A stretch of DNA of 64,000 nucleotides, taken from Notamacropus eugenii. Its lineage: Eukaryota > Chordata > Mammalia > Diprotodontia > Macropodidae. A program made the position numbers and the translations under genes. Below, in pieces: positions 11,530 to 23,279 of the stretch. Under the pieces are notes generated by a model. The model saw only the letters and a list, made by a program, of their open reading frames with translations, had not been told where the DNA came from and searched no databases. Numbering within the stretch: position 1 is the stretch's first letter; each line of letters starts with the position of its first letter. The stretch covers positions 97,097,067 through 97,161,066 of the forward strand of contig NC_092879.1 of the NCBI RefSeq assembly GCF_028372415.1. The letters run 5' to 3'.

Positions 11530-11785
11530 AATAGTGAATTAAGAGTTCCACTTGGAATCAGGAAGACCTGGGCTCAGATTCCCCATCTGATACTGACTAG
11601 CTTTGTGACTCTGGGCAAGTCCCTTTACCTTTCTGGGTCTTAGTTTCTTCATGTGAAAAAATGGGAGAATATTAGCACTTCCCTAACAGGATTGTTGTGA
11701 GGGTCAGATGAAATCATGGATTAAAATCACTTTGACAATCTTAAACTCTAGATCAATGTGAGCTATTACGATTGTTGTTAGGTTC
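11530..11785 (+). mobile_element. MIR/THER SINE, near full length
   Basis: Head 'gaatcaggaagacctgggct', core 'ctgggcaagtccctttacct', then 'cttagtttcttcatgtgaaa' and the tail 'aggattgttgtgagggtcag..ctatt'. The tRNA-like head and MIR core are in the expected order. Confidence 0.85.
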
Positions 11786-12394
11786 TGGAATCAACTGCAT
11801 CCATCTAAGATAAGGGCAAGGTGGCCAGAAAGCAGCATATATGAAAAACGTTCAAGGGTCTCAATGTGATCCAATAGGATGATGTAGCTACCAAAAGGGT
11901 AAAGGTAAACTTAGAATGAATTACCAAAGGTCTAGTGTCCCAAACCACGGAGGTCGCAGTTCCGTGTCCCCAGTAGCAGTATCATGTTCCGTTCTCAGTG
12001 CTACATTTGAAGATGGTGACTGTACTGGTCTCCGCAAAGCAGGCTACATCCTTGCCTCATTCGTTTTGTGTGAGCTTTGAGACTTGATGAGCTGCTAGGA
12101 CCCTCAGCTGGGAACTTTACGGAAGCTTTGTTCTTCTGCCTACTTGGGTCTTTGACATGTAGCTCTGGGTCTAGGAGAGAGAGTCTGGGCGTATGTTCTA
12201 AAGCCTCCCTTCCTTCCAAGTCATCCTCCCTCTGATCACAAGAGGGAGCCATTGGCTAAAATAGAAATCCCTATGGTTTCACCTGAAGCTCACCCTCTTT
12301 CCCTTTTCTCCAATGAAACTTCCAACTAAATAATAATAATAGCACAGTAAACCTTCCCTTGCTGGTGGAAGGGGTTCATTGGAAAAAGGAGGAT
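11786..12394. other. unrecognised, possible CR1/L3 trace
   Basis: At about 11900-12010 the sequence faintly resembles sense CR1/L3 ('gttccgttctcagtgctaca' versus the family's 'gttcagttctgggcaccaca'). The rest carries nothing I recognise. Confidence 0.3.
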
Positions 12395-12560
12395 TGAATA
12401 GGCACTCAGGGGATCTGGCTTCCAATCCTACCTCAGCTGCTTACTATCTGTGATTTGGGGCAAACCACTCCCCTTCTCTGGGCCTCCCTTTCCTCTATAA
12501 GACAGGAGGGTTGGCCTCCATGATCTCTAAGGTCCCTTGCATGTCTAAGTTTATGGTCCT
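12395..12560 (+). mobile_element. MIR-type SINE
   Basis: Sense MIR core with 'ctgcttactatctgtgattt', 'gggcctccctttcctctata' and the tail 'ccatgatctctaaggtccct'. Confidence 0.75.
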
Positions 12561-12574
12561 ATGAATCAATGGTC

Positions 12575-12720
12575 AGAGAACATCAGATATGAAAGGACTC
12601 TCCAAAAGCATCTAGTTCAAGCCCCTCTTTCTACAGAAGAGAAGATGGAAGCCCAACAAGGGACGGCCCTTAGGTCACATAATATCAATGAACCAGCTCT
12701 AGAGAGCAGGAAGGAGTCAC
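12575..12720 (-). mobile_element. MIR-type SINE fragment
   Basis: Antisense form: 'catctagttcaagcccctct' followed by 'ctacagaagagaagatggaa' and 'aggtcacataat'. Strongly diverged. Confidence 0.5.
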
Positions 12721-13489
12721 CAAGGACAAAGTAAGTCAAGAAAGTGTCTCGGCAGAGAACAAAAGAAAACTTAACAAGCAAAGGAAAGATGGACAGCTAG
12801 GAACACAATTTGCAGTATTTGTTATACAGGCTTTATGGAAATGGAAATTTATTGCTATTTTGAATCCTCTCTACTGTGCATGTAGCAATGTTTTTTCTTT
12901 TTTTATTTTATATTTAAGTTTATAATATGTTTCTTTTTCTTTTCTTATTGTGTATTTAAGTTTAAAATAAGTTAATTTTTTTAAAGTGTCCCAGAATACA
13001 AGGACCTATAGAAGCTAAACTGCCAGAAAAAAAGGAGGACAAGGGAGGACTTTGGGATCCCTAACTTGGGTCATCCTTACTAAACTATTCCTACTAGTTC
13101 TAATTAATCCTAGAAGGAAATCGGGCAATCAGGCAAAGAGGGACTCCAGAGGCATTGATTGGGGTGAGCCCCTCCGCCAAGGGGCCAAGCAGCAGACAAG
13201 TGCAGATTCTCCCAACAGGAAGAGGCTTCAGTCGCTAGACTTGGATCAGAACCCCAACCTAGCCTTGTCCCACCTATCTCCACAACCCCCACTGAACTTT
13301 GATTGATGAAAGACTTTGGAGAATTCATTTCTCTTACTGTGGAAGTTTCCTTTGTAAAAGTTGGCAAGAGACCCAAATAAGTCACCTCAGGGGTTGATCA
13401 GTGTTATAGATCTAATAATGTAGCCATGGATTTCACATTAGCAATCAGTCTTGAAGACCTTTAGGCTGACAACCAGCCCTGAATTCAAG
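12721..13489. other. no recognised gene; AT-rich stretch
   Basis: Positions 12870-12990 are AT-rich with two related 'tttaagttta..aata' units. The remainder, including ORFs at 13052-13385 on both strands, shows no family signal. Confidence 0.45.
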
Positions 13490-13975
13490 TGTTAGATCTG
13501 CCACTAATTCATTCCAGGACTTTGGACAAACCCATTCTCCTCTCTGGAGCTCAGTTGACCATTTATAAAATGAGGAGGTTGAGCTAAGTCATATTTTAGG
13601 GTCCCTAGTGGCAGTTAGGTGGTGCAGTGGCTAGAGCACTAGTGCAGGAGTCAGGAAGACCTGAGTTCCAATCTCACCTCAGACACTTGACACTCACTAG
13701 CTGTGTGACCTTGGGCAAGTCACTTAACCCCAACTGCCTCATTCTGGGTCATCTCCAGTCATCCTGATGAACATCTGGTCACTGGATTCAGATGGCTCTG
13801 GAGGAGAAGTGAAGCTGGTGACCTGCAGAGCCCTCCCTCACTCAAAACAAAGTCAAGTGCAAGTCATGTCATCATTTCTCTGATGGCGTGGTCTTCTTTG
13901 GCAGTGAAGGATGAACACACATTTTAGGGACTCTCCAGCCCTGATATTCTATGTTCTGTGCTGCAAATTTCATAT
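13490..13975 (+). mobile_element. MIR-type SINE split by a younger SINE
   Basis: The 5' part at 13490-13601 ('tctctggagctcagttgacc..aaaatgaggaggttgagcta') and the 3' part at 13921-13975 ('ccagccctgatattctatgt') join into one MIR when the SINE between them is removed. Confidence 0.7.
13610..13920 (+). mobile_element. tRNA-headed SINE with RTE-derived body and tail, copy A
   Basis: The tRNA-like head ('ggtggtgcagtggctagagc', 'gagttccaatctcacctcag') is followed by a MIR-like 'tgtgaccttgggcaagtcac'. The body starts 'ctggattcagatggctctgg', and the 3' end is 'ggtcttctttggcagtgaag'. The same 9-mer ATTTTAGGG lies at 13593-13601 and 13921-13929, consistent with a target-site duplication, although 8 extra bases separate the left copy from the SINE head. 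It is very similar to the copy at 61025-61338. Confidence 0.85.
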
Positions 13976-15004
13976 TCTAAGATATCGTTTGTCCTTGATG
14001 ATCTATGGGCTAGATGTCTTTCTTCTTCAAACTTTTCTTTAAATTAACATTTCTTTTTGTTTTCAAATTTACTTTTCATTTTCCTTTGAGCAAGCATTTA
14101 CTTTCTCTCCCTTCTATCTTTCCCTGCCCCATCCCTAGCATAGAAAAACAAAACCTTGTAACAAATGTGAAAAGCCAAGCGACACAAAATTCCCACATTC
14201 AGGTCTAAAAATGTGTGCCTCATTCTGCATCTTGAGTCTAATGCCTCTGTTTCTCAGGAGGTAAGTAATCTGTTTCATCATCTGCCCCCTGGAGTTATGG
14301 TTGGTCACTGCATTGATCATGGTTATCAAGGTTTGCAAAGCAGTTTGCCTTTAGAATGCTGTTGTTATTGCATAAATATGCTCCTGGTTTAACTCATTTT
14401 ACTCTTTGACCATTGATCAAATAATGGTTCTTATTCTTATAAATTTAAATAAGTTATTTATAAATCTTGTATACGAGACCTTTTTCAGCAAAACTTAGTG
14501 CAGAGATTCTTTCCCCAGTTACTTACTTCTAATTTTAGCTGCATTGGTTTTGTTTGTGCAAGAACTTTAAAATTTTTATGTAATCAAAATTGTTCATTTA
14601 TCTTCTGTGATCCTCTACATCCTTTGTTTAGTCATGAACTCTTCCCTTATCCATAGATCCAACAGGAAATTTCTTGCCTTCTCTTATATTTTGTTTATGA
14701 TGCAATCCTTTATATCTGCATCATATATCCATTTTGAACTTATCATGACACATGGTGTGAGATGTTGGACTAATCCTAACTTTTGTCATATGACTTTCCA
14801 GTTTTCCCAGCCATTTTTGTCAGATAGTGACTCTTACCCTGGGAGCTAGAGTCTTAAAGTTTATTGAACACTAAGTGGCTGTTCATTTGCTTCTGTATGT
14901 TATATATCTGATCTAGTCCACTGATCGACCTCTATGCTTTTTAACCATACCGAGTCATTTTGATGACTGCTTTTGGTAGTGTAGTGTGAGACCTGGGACT
15001 GTTG

Positions 15005-15610
15005 GATCCCTTTCCTACCCATTCTTCTGACTCTCAGTTAATAGGTAATCATCTTTGGTGCAGTCTCTAAGTCACTAGGGACCAAGCAGGACTTCCCTGT
15101 CATTTCATCATTCTTTCTTCATCTCTGCCTTAAGCCCCCGTAACTAACCCTGATCTTTGTCATCATCATGACCTCCAATATTCCTCCACCCTCAGTTTTT
15201 TCCCAGATTATCCTCCAGTGCTGGCTACACTCTCCTCCCTTTTCTGTCTTCACAGCTTGGTGAATTGTTCATTTTTATTCTAGCAACTATGCTCAAATCC
15301 CTTGCCCCCTAGTTCCATCAACAACCCCACCTTGTCAAGTCCCAATCTTGGGTTACTTCCACCAGGCTCTTCCTTTGATCCTGTTCGCATGCTGCTCAGT
15401 AGAGCTAGAGGAAATCATGAAATTGTGCTGACTAGGTCCACTACAAACTTATGTTTCATAATACCAACGGGGCCCTCATTGTAGCAAGTCAATCCTTTAG
15501 CACTTCTCCCATCAATTCACTCTCCCACTCTCCACAGTGACTGTTCCGAACCTCATCTCTCCTCAAGACTCCCACTGCACCCTTTCAAACAAATATAAAG
15601 AAAGTTATTT
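15005..15610 (+). mobile_element. L2-type LINE fragment (endonuclease-RT linker region)
   Basis: The plus-strand reading includes 'LTRSTTNLCFIIPTGPSL' (near 15430-15480) and a Ser/Pro/Leu-rich context, which I recognise as the linker of marsupial L2 ORF2. It lies in the opposite orientation inside antisense L1 copy 2. The edges are approximate, and which element came first is unclear. Confidence 0.5.
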
Positions 15611-15678
15611 GCTGAGATTTCCTTCTTCCCCCTCTTTATCTCACATCTCTTAGGTCCCATCCTTCACCATGTCTTCTT

Positions 15679-15984
15679 TTACCCCTTCATGGATTTGAAT
15701 GCTAAGATACTTACAGTATATAAGTTTATTGCTGATATTTGTTTGTTGTCTGTTGATGCTTTCAGCATATATACCTTCCTTGTTTGTCCTTTTTTTATGT
15801 TTGAAATGTTTGCTTTTGCTTTTTCTGATAGCATAATGGCAACTCTGGATTTTTTGGATTCATTGGATGCATAGTAAATATTTTTCCGTCCCCTTAGTTC
15901 TAGTTTGTGTATGTCTTTGTTTTTCAAAAGTGTTTCTTGTAAGCAACAGATTGTAGGGTTTTGTTGTCTTAACCAATCTGTCAC
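15679..15984 (-). pseudogene. L1 ORF2 endonuclease fragment
   Basis: A 101-codon open stretch reading 'NPTICCLQET' and then 'SRVAIMLSEKAK', matching the N-terminal APE-type endonuclease of L1 ORF2 (family form about 'DPTLCCIQET...AGVAILISDK'). The catalytic-motif Glu in 'QET' is present. Upstream, near 16030, the expected 'LTLNVNGLN' class start can be read. Confidence 0.85.
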
Positions 15985-17470
15985 TCTTTTTCATTTTATT
16001 GAATTGTTTAATCCATTCACATTTAAAGTTTTAAGAGTTGGGTTTCTATTTTCCTCCATCTGTCTATAAAATTGTTTTTTAATTATTATTTCCCCCTCTT
16101 CTTCTATAAACATAGTATTTTGTTCCTTTAATTATTTTACTTTAATCTCCTTTTAAGGTAGCTCTGTTCCCACTGTCTTCCCCTCCGCTCTTCTAATCTC
16201 CTGTTCTCATTCATTACCTTTTTCTCTATAGAGTTTCATTGATTTTTTCCTCTCTCTTGCTTTTGTCTGGTTACACTTTCTTCCCCCCTCTTTCTTTTTC
16301 TCACTTAATCTCACTTAGATTCCCCATTTGTCTTCTCCCTTTTAGTCACTCCTGTGCACTACTTTCAATTTCATTTTGGTGCTCCTTTCCAAAAAGGATT
16401 TCATTATCCATCTTTTTCTATTTACTCAAGAACTTCATTCTCTGATTCATGACATTTATGATCATCTGGTCTCTCTCTTTTCTCTCCATTCTTTATACAA
16501 TCAAGGCTTCCAAAGTATCCATCCTAAGCTCCTCAAGTAGTTTGCCCTTCATTTTTGTAGTATTTATTTGTAGGTGCTTGAACTTGTTTCCTAGCTCTGG
16601 AGGCCGTACTCCCTTCTGTTACTGTTTTTTTTGGTTGTTGTTGATTTATCTGTTTATGTTCAAGGTCTTTGAGATCTCTTCTTCTTTGAAATTATCTTTG
16701 ATAATTTCAGTGTCTCCTCTTCCCCCCACCTTGTTTTTCCTTATTATTATTCACTTTCAGCCTCCCTCTCTCTATTTGTTTTTCCTTAGGGGCTGAATCT
16801 CAGCATCTCAGCTTCCTCTCATGCTTAGCACCAGCCTAAGTATCTGCCCAACTGACTTTTGGGTGACCAGAAAATGGCCCTAGCTGGATTCTGTGCTCTT
16901 TCCCTCAGGCTTAGTGGAGTGATGCAGAGCTACCCACATGCACGGCATTCTGTCTTCATGACATGCCCAACTCCCTTTGTTCCTTAGTTCTCTGGCCTGG
17001 GACCAACAGTTGAGAGCTTTGCAGTGCTAGTACTTCTGGGCTGCTCCCCCCAGCAGACTTTTGCTCTTGAAGGGCTGCAGCCAAGCTGGCTGGTGAAGCT
17101 CAAGCAAACTTCTGAAGCATGAAGCCCATGCTTCCATGGCACTGGAAAGTGGGAGACAAGAACAGTGTTCAGGGCTTAGTTTTGATGTAAGCCTTTATTA
17201 TGCTCTTGGGTCTCCTAGTTTGACCTCACTGCCAATAGCATGGAAGGTAGTGAGAGAGATGCTGAGTGAACTCAGGGTCAGTGAGTGTCAGTTCCTGTGT
17301 ATGGATTTTTAACCTTCCTTTTGATTGAGTTCTTAGATCATGGAAATAGCCAAACTTGCTTTCTCTTTGGTGCATAATTTCTGTTTGGAAGAAGTTTGGT
17401 AGGTCATGGCGGTCAGAGAAAATGTCAAGTCCACTCTCTTGTTGTGCATGTGACCCAAGAGTCCAAGCAA

Positions 17471-17914
17471 AATAATTTCTAATATTTTTCTTTATTTCTT
17501 ATTAATTTGTGTGAATTTTCCTTTTTTAGTTTTTATTCTGAAATTTTCCTTTTCATCTTTCTTTTTGAATCAAATTAGGTAATGGGTTGCCTATTTAAAA
17601 AAATTCTTAGTTTGAGTTGTTCAATCAAGTTATTCTGCTTTTAGTTTTAAACATTTTCTTTGGTTTTCAGAATTGCTGTGGTATAATGATATATTTTAAA
17701 GTTGTTGGCCTTCCTTCAAATTGGGGTTCTGGGAGGGAATCCATCACTCAGAGGGAGGAATTACAGGATCAGAGATTACTTTCAATGTGTGAAGCCCAGG
17801 GGTAGAGGGACCTTTCAAGGTATAGAGGTTTCTGTGGCATGGTAGGGAAAGTCCAGAGAGTCAAAAGTACAGCCTGGTGTAGAAGGAAAGTGACTGTCAA
17901 TGCCTACCAATTAA
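17471..17914. other. AT-rich then unrecognised DNA
   Basis: T-rich sequence to about 17700 may be a further part of the L1 5' region. A faint MIR-like tail is visible at about 17740-17800. Nothing else recognised. Confidence 0.35.
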
Positions 17915-18170
17915 GAAATTGCCAAACCCAATGCCCTTTTCTCAGTCCTCCTCCTTCTTGCCCTATCTTTAGTTTTTACCCTGGCAGTCACCACCTCCTC
18001 CTGGGTGCTGTCTCTTCTCTAGGTTTTTGTGACACTCTCCTGGTCCTCCCCCTACCTATCTGATCATACTTTCTCAGTTTCCTTTTTCTGGTTCTTTATC
18101 TATGTAGTGCCTACTAACCATGAGTGTACCTCAAGGTTCTGTCCTGAGTCCTCTTTTCTCCAGTGCAAGA
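17915..18170 (+). mobile_element. L2 reverse-transcriptase fragment
   Basis: The sequence follows the L2 RT coding pattern: 'ttttctcagtcctcctcctt', then 'cacctcctcctgggtgctgt', then 'tgtacctcaaggttctgtcc' ahead of 'tgagtcctcttttctcc' (the 'GVPQGSVLGPLLF' RT motif region, decayed). Confidence 0.65.
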
Positions 18171-18434
18171 AAATGGCCTGGGAAAAAAACTGAGGGTCTT
18201 AAGGCAGAGATGAAAAAAGAATGATGAAAGGACAGGGTGTCCTGCTTAGTCACTTGTGACAAGGGCCTGCACCAGAGATGACTGCCTGTCGACTGAGAGT
18301 CAGAAGAATGGATCCTTGTCAGAAGCAACCATCCCCTGTTTGAATTATAAGAGTTGGAGAAATGATTCTACCCTTCTGTTTTGGGGAAACCAGAAAGTTA
18401 TCCTGATCACTCCCTTGCTCTGCTCAAGAAGTCA

Positions 18435-18620
18435 AGTCCAGATGCATTTATTAAGCACTTACTACTCACCAGGCTCTGTGCTAAACCCTGGAATTACAAG
18501 AAAGGCACCTATTGTCCCTGCCCTCAAGGAGTTCATGATCTAACAAGAGAGACAGAGGGTAACCACTACAAGCATAGAAGATGTATGCAAAGTAAACTGG
18601 CTGTAATCTGGGAGGGCCTG
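18435..18620 (-). mobile_element. L2 fragment, antisense
   Basis: 'cagatgcatttattaagcac', 'caggctctgtgctaaaccct' and 'ccctgccctcaaggagttca' are the antisense L2 end pattern. The flanks (18171-18434 and 18621-18944) hold nothing I recognise. Confidence 0.75.
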
Positions 18621-18944
18621 TGGAAAGGCCCCAGTAAGAATCCATGGTGAATACTGGGAAATAGGGTGTGTTGCTTAGCAAGAAGCCAGAGGACATATCC
18701 AATTTCATGGGAGGTATCCCAGTCCATCAAAGCAGGGGTTCCCCTGATCACCTCTGCCACTTATTCTGTGAGCTGCAGGAGACTGATGGGACCAGAAAGT
18801 ATCTGGAACTCCATTTTCCTTATAGTTCTCTACTCTGGAGAATCCTGACAGTACCACCAAAGTCCCAGCTGTGAATTGAAGCTGGCACAAAATTATCTAT
18901 CTCCTAAGAATACAAATTCTTTATTAATGGGCCTTAAAAAGGAT

Positions 18945-19090
18945 TGGATCATAAGCTTTAGTGCTGTAAGGGACCACTGAGATAGTTTAATCCAAATTAG
19001 AGATGAAGAAAGTGAGATCCAAAAAGAGGAAAGTGTTTTCCCAGGATCCTAGTTCATCAATGTCAGATCAGGGACTGGAATCCTGTCTTC
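18945..19090 (-). mobile_element. MIR-type SINE fragment
   Basis: Antisense pattern: 'gtgctgtaagggaccactga', 'ttagagatgaagaaagtgag', 'gatcagggactggaatcctg'. Confidence 0.55.
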
Positions 19091-20139
19091 TGACCCCAGC
19101 TGGCCTTGAGAATGCCTTCTCTGTCTTGTCTGGGCTCTAGATTCCTGGGTCCCAATGTCTGACTGTGACCTTGGGTGTCAATGAATCCAGCTTCTCCATT
19201 TTACAGGTGAGGGTGCTGATGCCTAGTGTGAGGCCAAATGACCTGCCAGGAAGCCTTATGGTGATGGAGGGTAGCTACAGAAAGTGTAGTTAAGGATGAA
19301 CAGCATCTCTCTTGGAAGGGGCGCTCTCCCTCTCGTTTCCTCTCAGCACCCTCTGATTTGTGTACAAGAAGTGAAAAGCATTACCAAACCCAGGGGAGTC
19401 ACGGTTGGTGCAGTCACCAGCCCTGCTGCGCAGAGACCAGAGGCAAGTATGCTATTTACTCCACACCTGGATTCAGGGCATGGGGCCCCCGCTGGGTGTT
19501 GCCTCCTCAGCGTCTCCTATTTCCAGGCCCTCCAAGGTGCCACATAGGCTCAGCTGGCATACTGAGTCATTGCCTTGGGAGTTGGGGTACAAAGGAGCTG
19601 CCTAGAATTGGCCCCCTAGTCTGACATTTTAATGCCTCAGCCAGAGTAGATGACCTTCATTCAGTACAGTGGGTCCATCAATCAACAGCACCTCACTATT
19701 GCATGGAGATATTGGTTTAGCTCTCTACTTTCACACAATCCTCTGCTCTATTCTTAGCCTTTTGCTTATGTCAAAAGCCACAAGGCACGCGTCCAGCCCC
19801 GGACGTTGTCAGGGGAAGTCAGCAACCCACCAGCTTGAGGGATAGGACAATAGGGCGGGGGGGGGGGGGGGGGAGGGGGAGGGATGTCATTGGGAGACCT
19901 GCCTCTGACCTGGTGCTGTGAAGATGAGATCCAGTTAGGGCGAGGAGTTCAAGAAATGGAATGGTTTCCATGAACAAAATGTAAGTAAGTTGTTTTTCTC
20001 TGTTTTATAATCATCATATATAGGTTAAAGAGACAAGGCCTTGGACTAGGTGTTCTGAAAGGATCCTTCCAAGTTTTAAATTCAGTGATGCTCCTCCATC
20101 TTGGCTTGAGATGATGCCATGTGTGGATGGGTTGAAAGA
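19091..20139. other. no recognised gene
   Basis: Three overlapping ORFs at 19296-19624 are shadows of one another with no family signal. A faint MIR-like stretch occurs at about 19180-19230. Nothing else recognised. Confidence 0.4.
19857..19883 (+). repeat. poly(G) run, 17 G then G-rich
   Basis: An uninterrupted run of 17 G (19857-19873) followed by GGGGG-containing sequence. G-quadruplex potential; the length is probably unreliable in an assembly. Confidence 0.9.
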
Positions 20140-20480
20140 ACATTGATGTTTAGCCTAAAGGACAGAAGACTCAGTGTTGGGGATGTGATAACTGTGCTCA
20201 GATATTTGAAGAATTGTCACGTGGAGGGGACCGGGTATTAGATTGTTCCATTTGTCTCCAGAGGGCAGACCTAGGAACAGCAATGAGGCCAGGGATAGGG
20301 GGTTAGAGGGAGACAGGGTCAGGATCTATGGAAAGAAGAATCACCTTAGGAAAGAGTGGGCTGCCCCTCGTTGGAGGTCTGCAAGCATGAGTCTGGACTC
20401 TCACCCCCTTGTCCATAGGAGAATTCCCACTCAGGTGCAGTTAGGCTGGTAGGCCGGTGCTCCTTCAGAGCGTCTAGTCA
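20140..20480 (+). mobile_element. CR1/L3-type LINE 3' fragment
   Basis: Sense pattern of the ORF2 C-terminus and end: 'gataactgtgctcagatatt', 'tttgtctccagagggcagac', 'agagtgggctgcccctcgtt', 'ggaggtctgcaagcatgagt'. These are the CR1/L3 'tgtcttcaagtat..ccagagggcagaac..tgggctgcct..gaggt' motifs. Confidence 0.7.
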
Positions 20481-20499
20481 TCCTAGATGCTGAGTGGAC

Positions 20500-20775
20500 A
20501 GTACCAGCTTCTTCAGAAACTTATTTGAGACTTTGCTCCAATCCCACTTTCTGCTGGAGGTCTTTCCTGGGCCCCTTCAGGACTAGGGCTGTCCCCTCTT
20601 GGGTTACCTTCCATCTAGTCTCTACATAGCTTGTACTGACTTATTTACATGTCTGGCCACCACCCTATTAAAAGGTACACTCTCCCAGGGCAGGGACTGA
20701 GTTTTTGCTTTTCTTTGTGTCCTTAGCCTCTACCACATAGCAAGCATTTAATAAATGCTCGTTGGTTGGTTGATT
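20500..20775 (+). mobile_element. L2 3' end
   Basis: 'gaggtctttcctgggcccct', 'agggcagggactgagttttt' and 'agcatttaataaatgctcgt' mark the L2 3' UTR to its terminus. Confidence 0.85.
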
Positions 20776-21734
20776 GATAGCAAACCCAAGGATAGGCCTT
20801 GGCTCCACTGCCATGTTATGGGGCACTCTTCTTCCTGAGATTGCCAGTGGATTCCACCTAGCCTCTTCTTTCCTTTGCAGTTCGTTACTTTACCGCCCTG
20901 CATGGCCCAAGGCTGTTTTTACTTCCTCAGGCCAGCACTTTATTCCAGCCAAGTCTCCCCTTGGTAGTAACCCTTGAAATTCCTCCAAGCTTCTAATGGT
21001 GTTGTGAGCTCAGCCTGGCCATGAGAAGCCTCTGAAAGATGACTCCAATTCTCCTGGTCAGCTGTGGCCTTCTCTGCTATTGGGGAACCCAAACTTGGCC
21101 TTTTCTTTGGAGAGCCATCACAGTGGTGCTTAGGCTACACTTGAACACTCGATCAAAATATGGCAGAAGTCTAAGTCTAAGTCAAATAAATACCCAGGGC
21201 CTTGTGTCTTTGGCTCCCAGGACACTCTTTTGGAAGGACAGGAGAGCTTTGACTGGATACCATGGAGGGCCTTTCTGAGTCTGACTTTCTGGAATCTAAT
21301 GGGATCAATACAAGGAACTGAGAATGTTTCAACTGAAGAAGGAAAATAATTGGGGAGGAGGAGATGACCACCCCCAATGTGTGAAGAGCTGTCCTGTGAA
21401 AGTGGATCGGACTCATTCTGCTTGGTCACAGAGAACAGAACATGGGTGGCCTTCATTTCTCCTATCATATGCAGTTGATGCTTAATAAACATTTGTGAGA
21501 TTGAGTTGAAGTTGCAAGGAGGCATTCTGGGGCTTCATAGAGGAGATGGTTAAGCAGTAGAGCAATCTACAAAGTAAGGGATCTGCCTTTGAGATAATAA
21601 CATCCCTCTCGCTGAAGGCAGGTACACAGAGGCTAGGTAGATAACCCATCTAGCAGGGCTGTACTGGGTGGGAGGTCATCCGGAAGGGCCTTTAGTGTCC
21701 TCAGACACCATGATTATTCACCATCGTCATTGCC
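20776..21734. other. mostly unrecognised, weak LINE traces
   Basis: A CR1/L3-like stretch is possible at about 21255-21440. An L2-like terminus ('gcttaataaacatttgtgag') lies at about 21480-21500. A 131-codon minus ORF (21130-21525) has no recognisable motif, and I treat it as chance. Confidence 0.35.
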
Positions 21735-22030
21735 CAAAGTGTGGCATCATAGAAAGAACACTAGGTTTAAAGTGAAGAGATCTTGGTTCAGATTCCACCT
21801 GTGACATTTAGCTGTGTGATCTTGGTTCCCCAGTGACTGAGGTTAGATTTAATGATCTCCCATGTGCCTTCCAGCTCTCAGTTCTATAGTCCTGTGATCA
21901 TGGACTTGGTGGCAGGAACTTGAGCTTTGGATTCAGGCTCCCTACTTCCTAGCTATGTGTGCCCCAAGGCAAGTTGTCTCCCTTCCCAAAGCTTCAAGTT
22001 GCCCACCTCCAAGTAAGGAGCATAATCCTT
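21735..22030 (+). mobile_element. two adjacent MIR-type SINE fragments
   Basis: The first copy (21735-21900) has 'catagaaagaacactaggtt', 'ttggttcagattccacctgt' and 'tccagctctcagttctatag'. The second (21900-22030) has 'tgagctttggattcaggctc' and 'caaggcaagttgtctccctt'. An L2 antisense remnant follows at 22050-22150. Confidence 0.65.
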
Positions 22031-22151
22031 TCTAGTTTTATTCTCCAAGAGTTGTTCAATTCATTTCCACAAGTACAGCTGGCATTGAGTCAGGCACTAG
22101 GAATTTGAAGCCTCTGCCTTCACTGGGCTTACATGCTGTTAGTAGCAACTG

Positions 22152-22202
22152 GCTCCTTCCTTCCTTCCTTCCTTCCTTTCTTCCCTCCCATCCCTCCTTT
22201 CT
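22152..22202. repeat. (TTCC)n microsatellite
   Basis: About 50 bases of CCTT/TTCC repeats with late interruptions. Confidence 0.9.
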
Positions 22203-22534
22203 CTCTGTGCAAAGGAATATAAATTTTGATGACTGAAACCTAGCGAGATATCTTGGGATTTTTAGGCTAGATTTCTTTTTTATAGACCATGCCTTAAACC
22301 CAAGTCACTCTAGCTCTCACTGACTGGCCAACAATAGGTCCCAGTCCAAGCCTCACTTAGTCATTGTTTGGGCCCTGATGGCTCAGAGTGTAAATAGCAA
22401 TTGTTTGTTTTGACCAGAAAACCTAAGGGTCTTCTACACCCCTCCCAGATTGATTTTTTTTTTGACTGGGTGAAAAAAGGCCATTCTTTGCCTCATTTCT
22501 TACCTAGCCTTACTTACTGAAAGGGTGTTGCCCC

Positions 22535-22735
22535 TGACAAAGTGAGACCTGGGAAAGACCTTAGCTTAAAAAGATCAAGGTGTCCCATTGCATCCAGGGC
22601 AGAGGAGAAAGTGAGGCTGGTGACTTTGCACAGCCCTCCCTCACTTAAATCCAATTCACTTGCATGTCATGACATCACCTTCCTAATGTCATGGTCCTCT
22701 TCAAGAGTGGAGGATGAAGAACAACAACAAACATC
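22535..22735 (+). mobile_element. RTE-tailed SINE, 5'-variant
   Basis: It shares 'gaggctggtgactttgcaca', 'cacttaaatccaattcactt' and the tail 'tcatggtcctcttcaagagt' with the RTE LINE at 31.4-36.4 kb, and ends in a short ACA-rich repeat. The tRNA head of copies A and B is not evident. This is a non-autonomous RTE relative or a truncated SINE. Confidence 0.7.
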
Positions 22736-22924
22736 TAAGGAAATATAAAATATCTTCTTAGAGCAAAGAAATATCAGGGAAGGAAGGACATCTGAGAAAG
22801 GCCAACAAACAAGTCTGGATTTGATCCCACAGGTACTTTGTGGAGGATGGAAGAAATGGCCAACTATGGGCCTAGCCATACAGAACCAACGCTAGCCCTC
22901 TGCAAAGAGAAGGATAAGTAGTCT

Positions 22925-23095
22925 GGGAGTGGAAGGGATCTCAGAGGCCATGGAATCTGACTGTCTCACTTTACAAAAAAGTAAACTGAGTCCAGAGGTC
23001 CTTATCTAAGGTCATTGGAGTAAGTGGCAGCAGTGGAATTCCCACTTGAGTTGTCTTTATCCCGAGCTGGTCCTCTTTTCACTGTGACACACTGT
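22925..23095 (-). mobile_element. MIR-type SINE fragment
   Basis: 'ggaagggatctcagaggcca', 'tcactttacaaaaaagtaaa' and 'ctgagtccagaggtccttat' follow the antisense pattern. Confidence 0.6.
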
Positions 23096-23279
23096 CTTTA
23101 CATGCTTTTCTTGACTGAACATCCTGGTGCCCAGTGGTATCAGCTGTAGGTATGACAACATTAACAAGGTCTCTCTTTTCTTCTGAGCGCTCTATAATGC
23201 ATTTGTTTGTCTGGCTCCTCCAGCTTGGCCCCTCTGAAGAAAGCTGGATAAAGATGATTATTTCCATTTTCATTTCAAC

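Larger units (their letters stand above)
14010..17470 (-). mobile_element. L1 LINE, antisense copy 2, rearranged
   Basis: On the minus strand: a 5' UTR-like segment (about 17470-16790, matching copy 1 at 11.2-10.5 kb); an ORF1-like degenerate segment (16790-16050); ORF2 start and endonuclease (16030-15680); then, after an interruption at 15005-15610, ORF2 sequence (15005-14400); and a 3'-end-like A-rich part (14345-14010). Large parts of the RT region are missing. Inactive. Confidence 0.7.

Noticed and set aside
13610..13740. tRNA-like sequence with A/B-box-like motifs
   Set aside because: It is the head of a SINE with RTE-derived body and target-site duplication, not a functional tRNA gene. 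The same applies at 61025.
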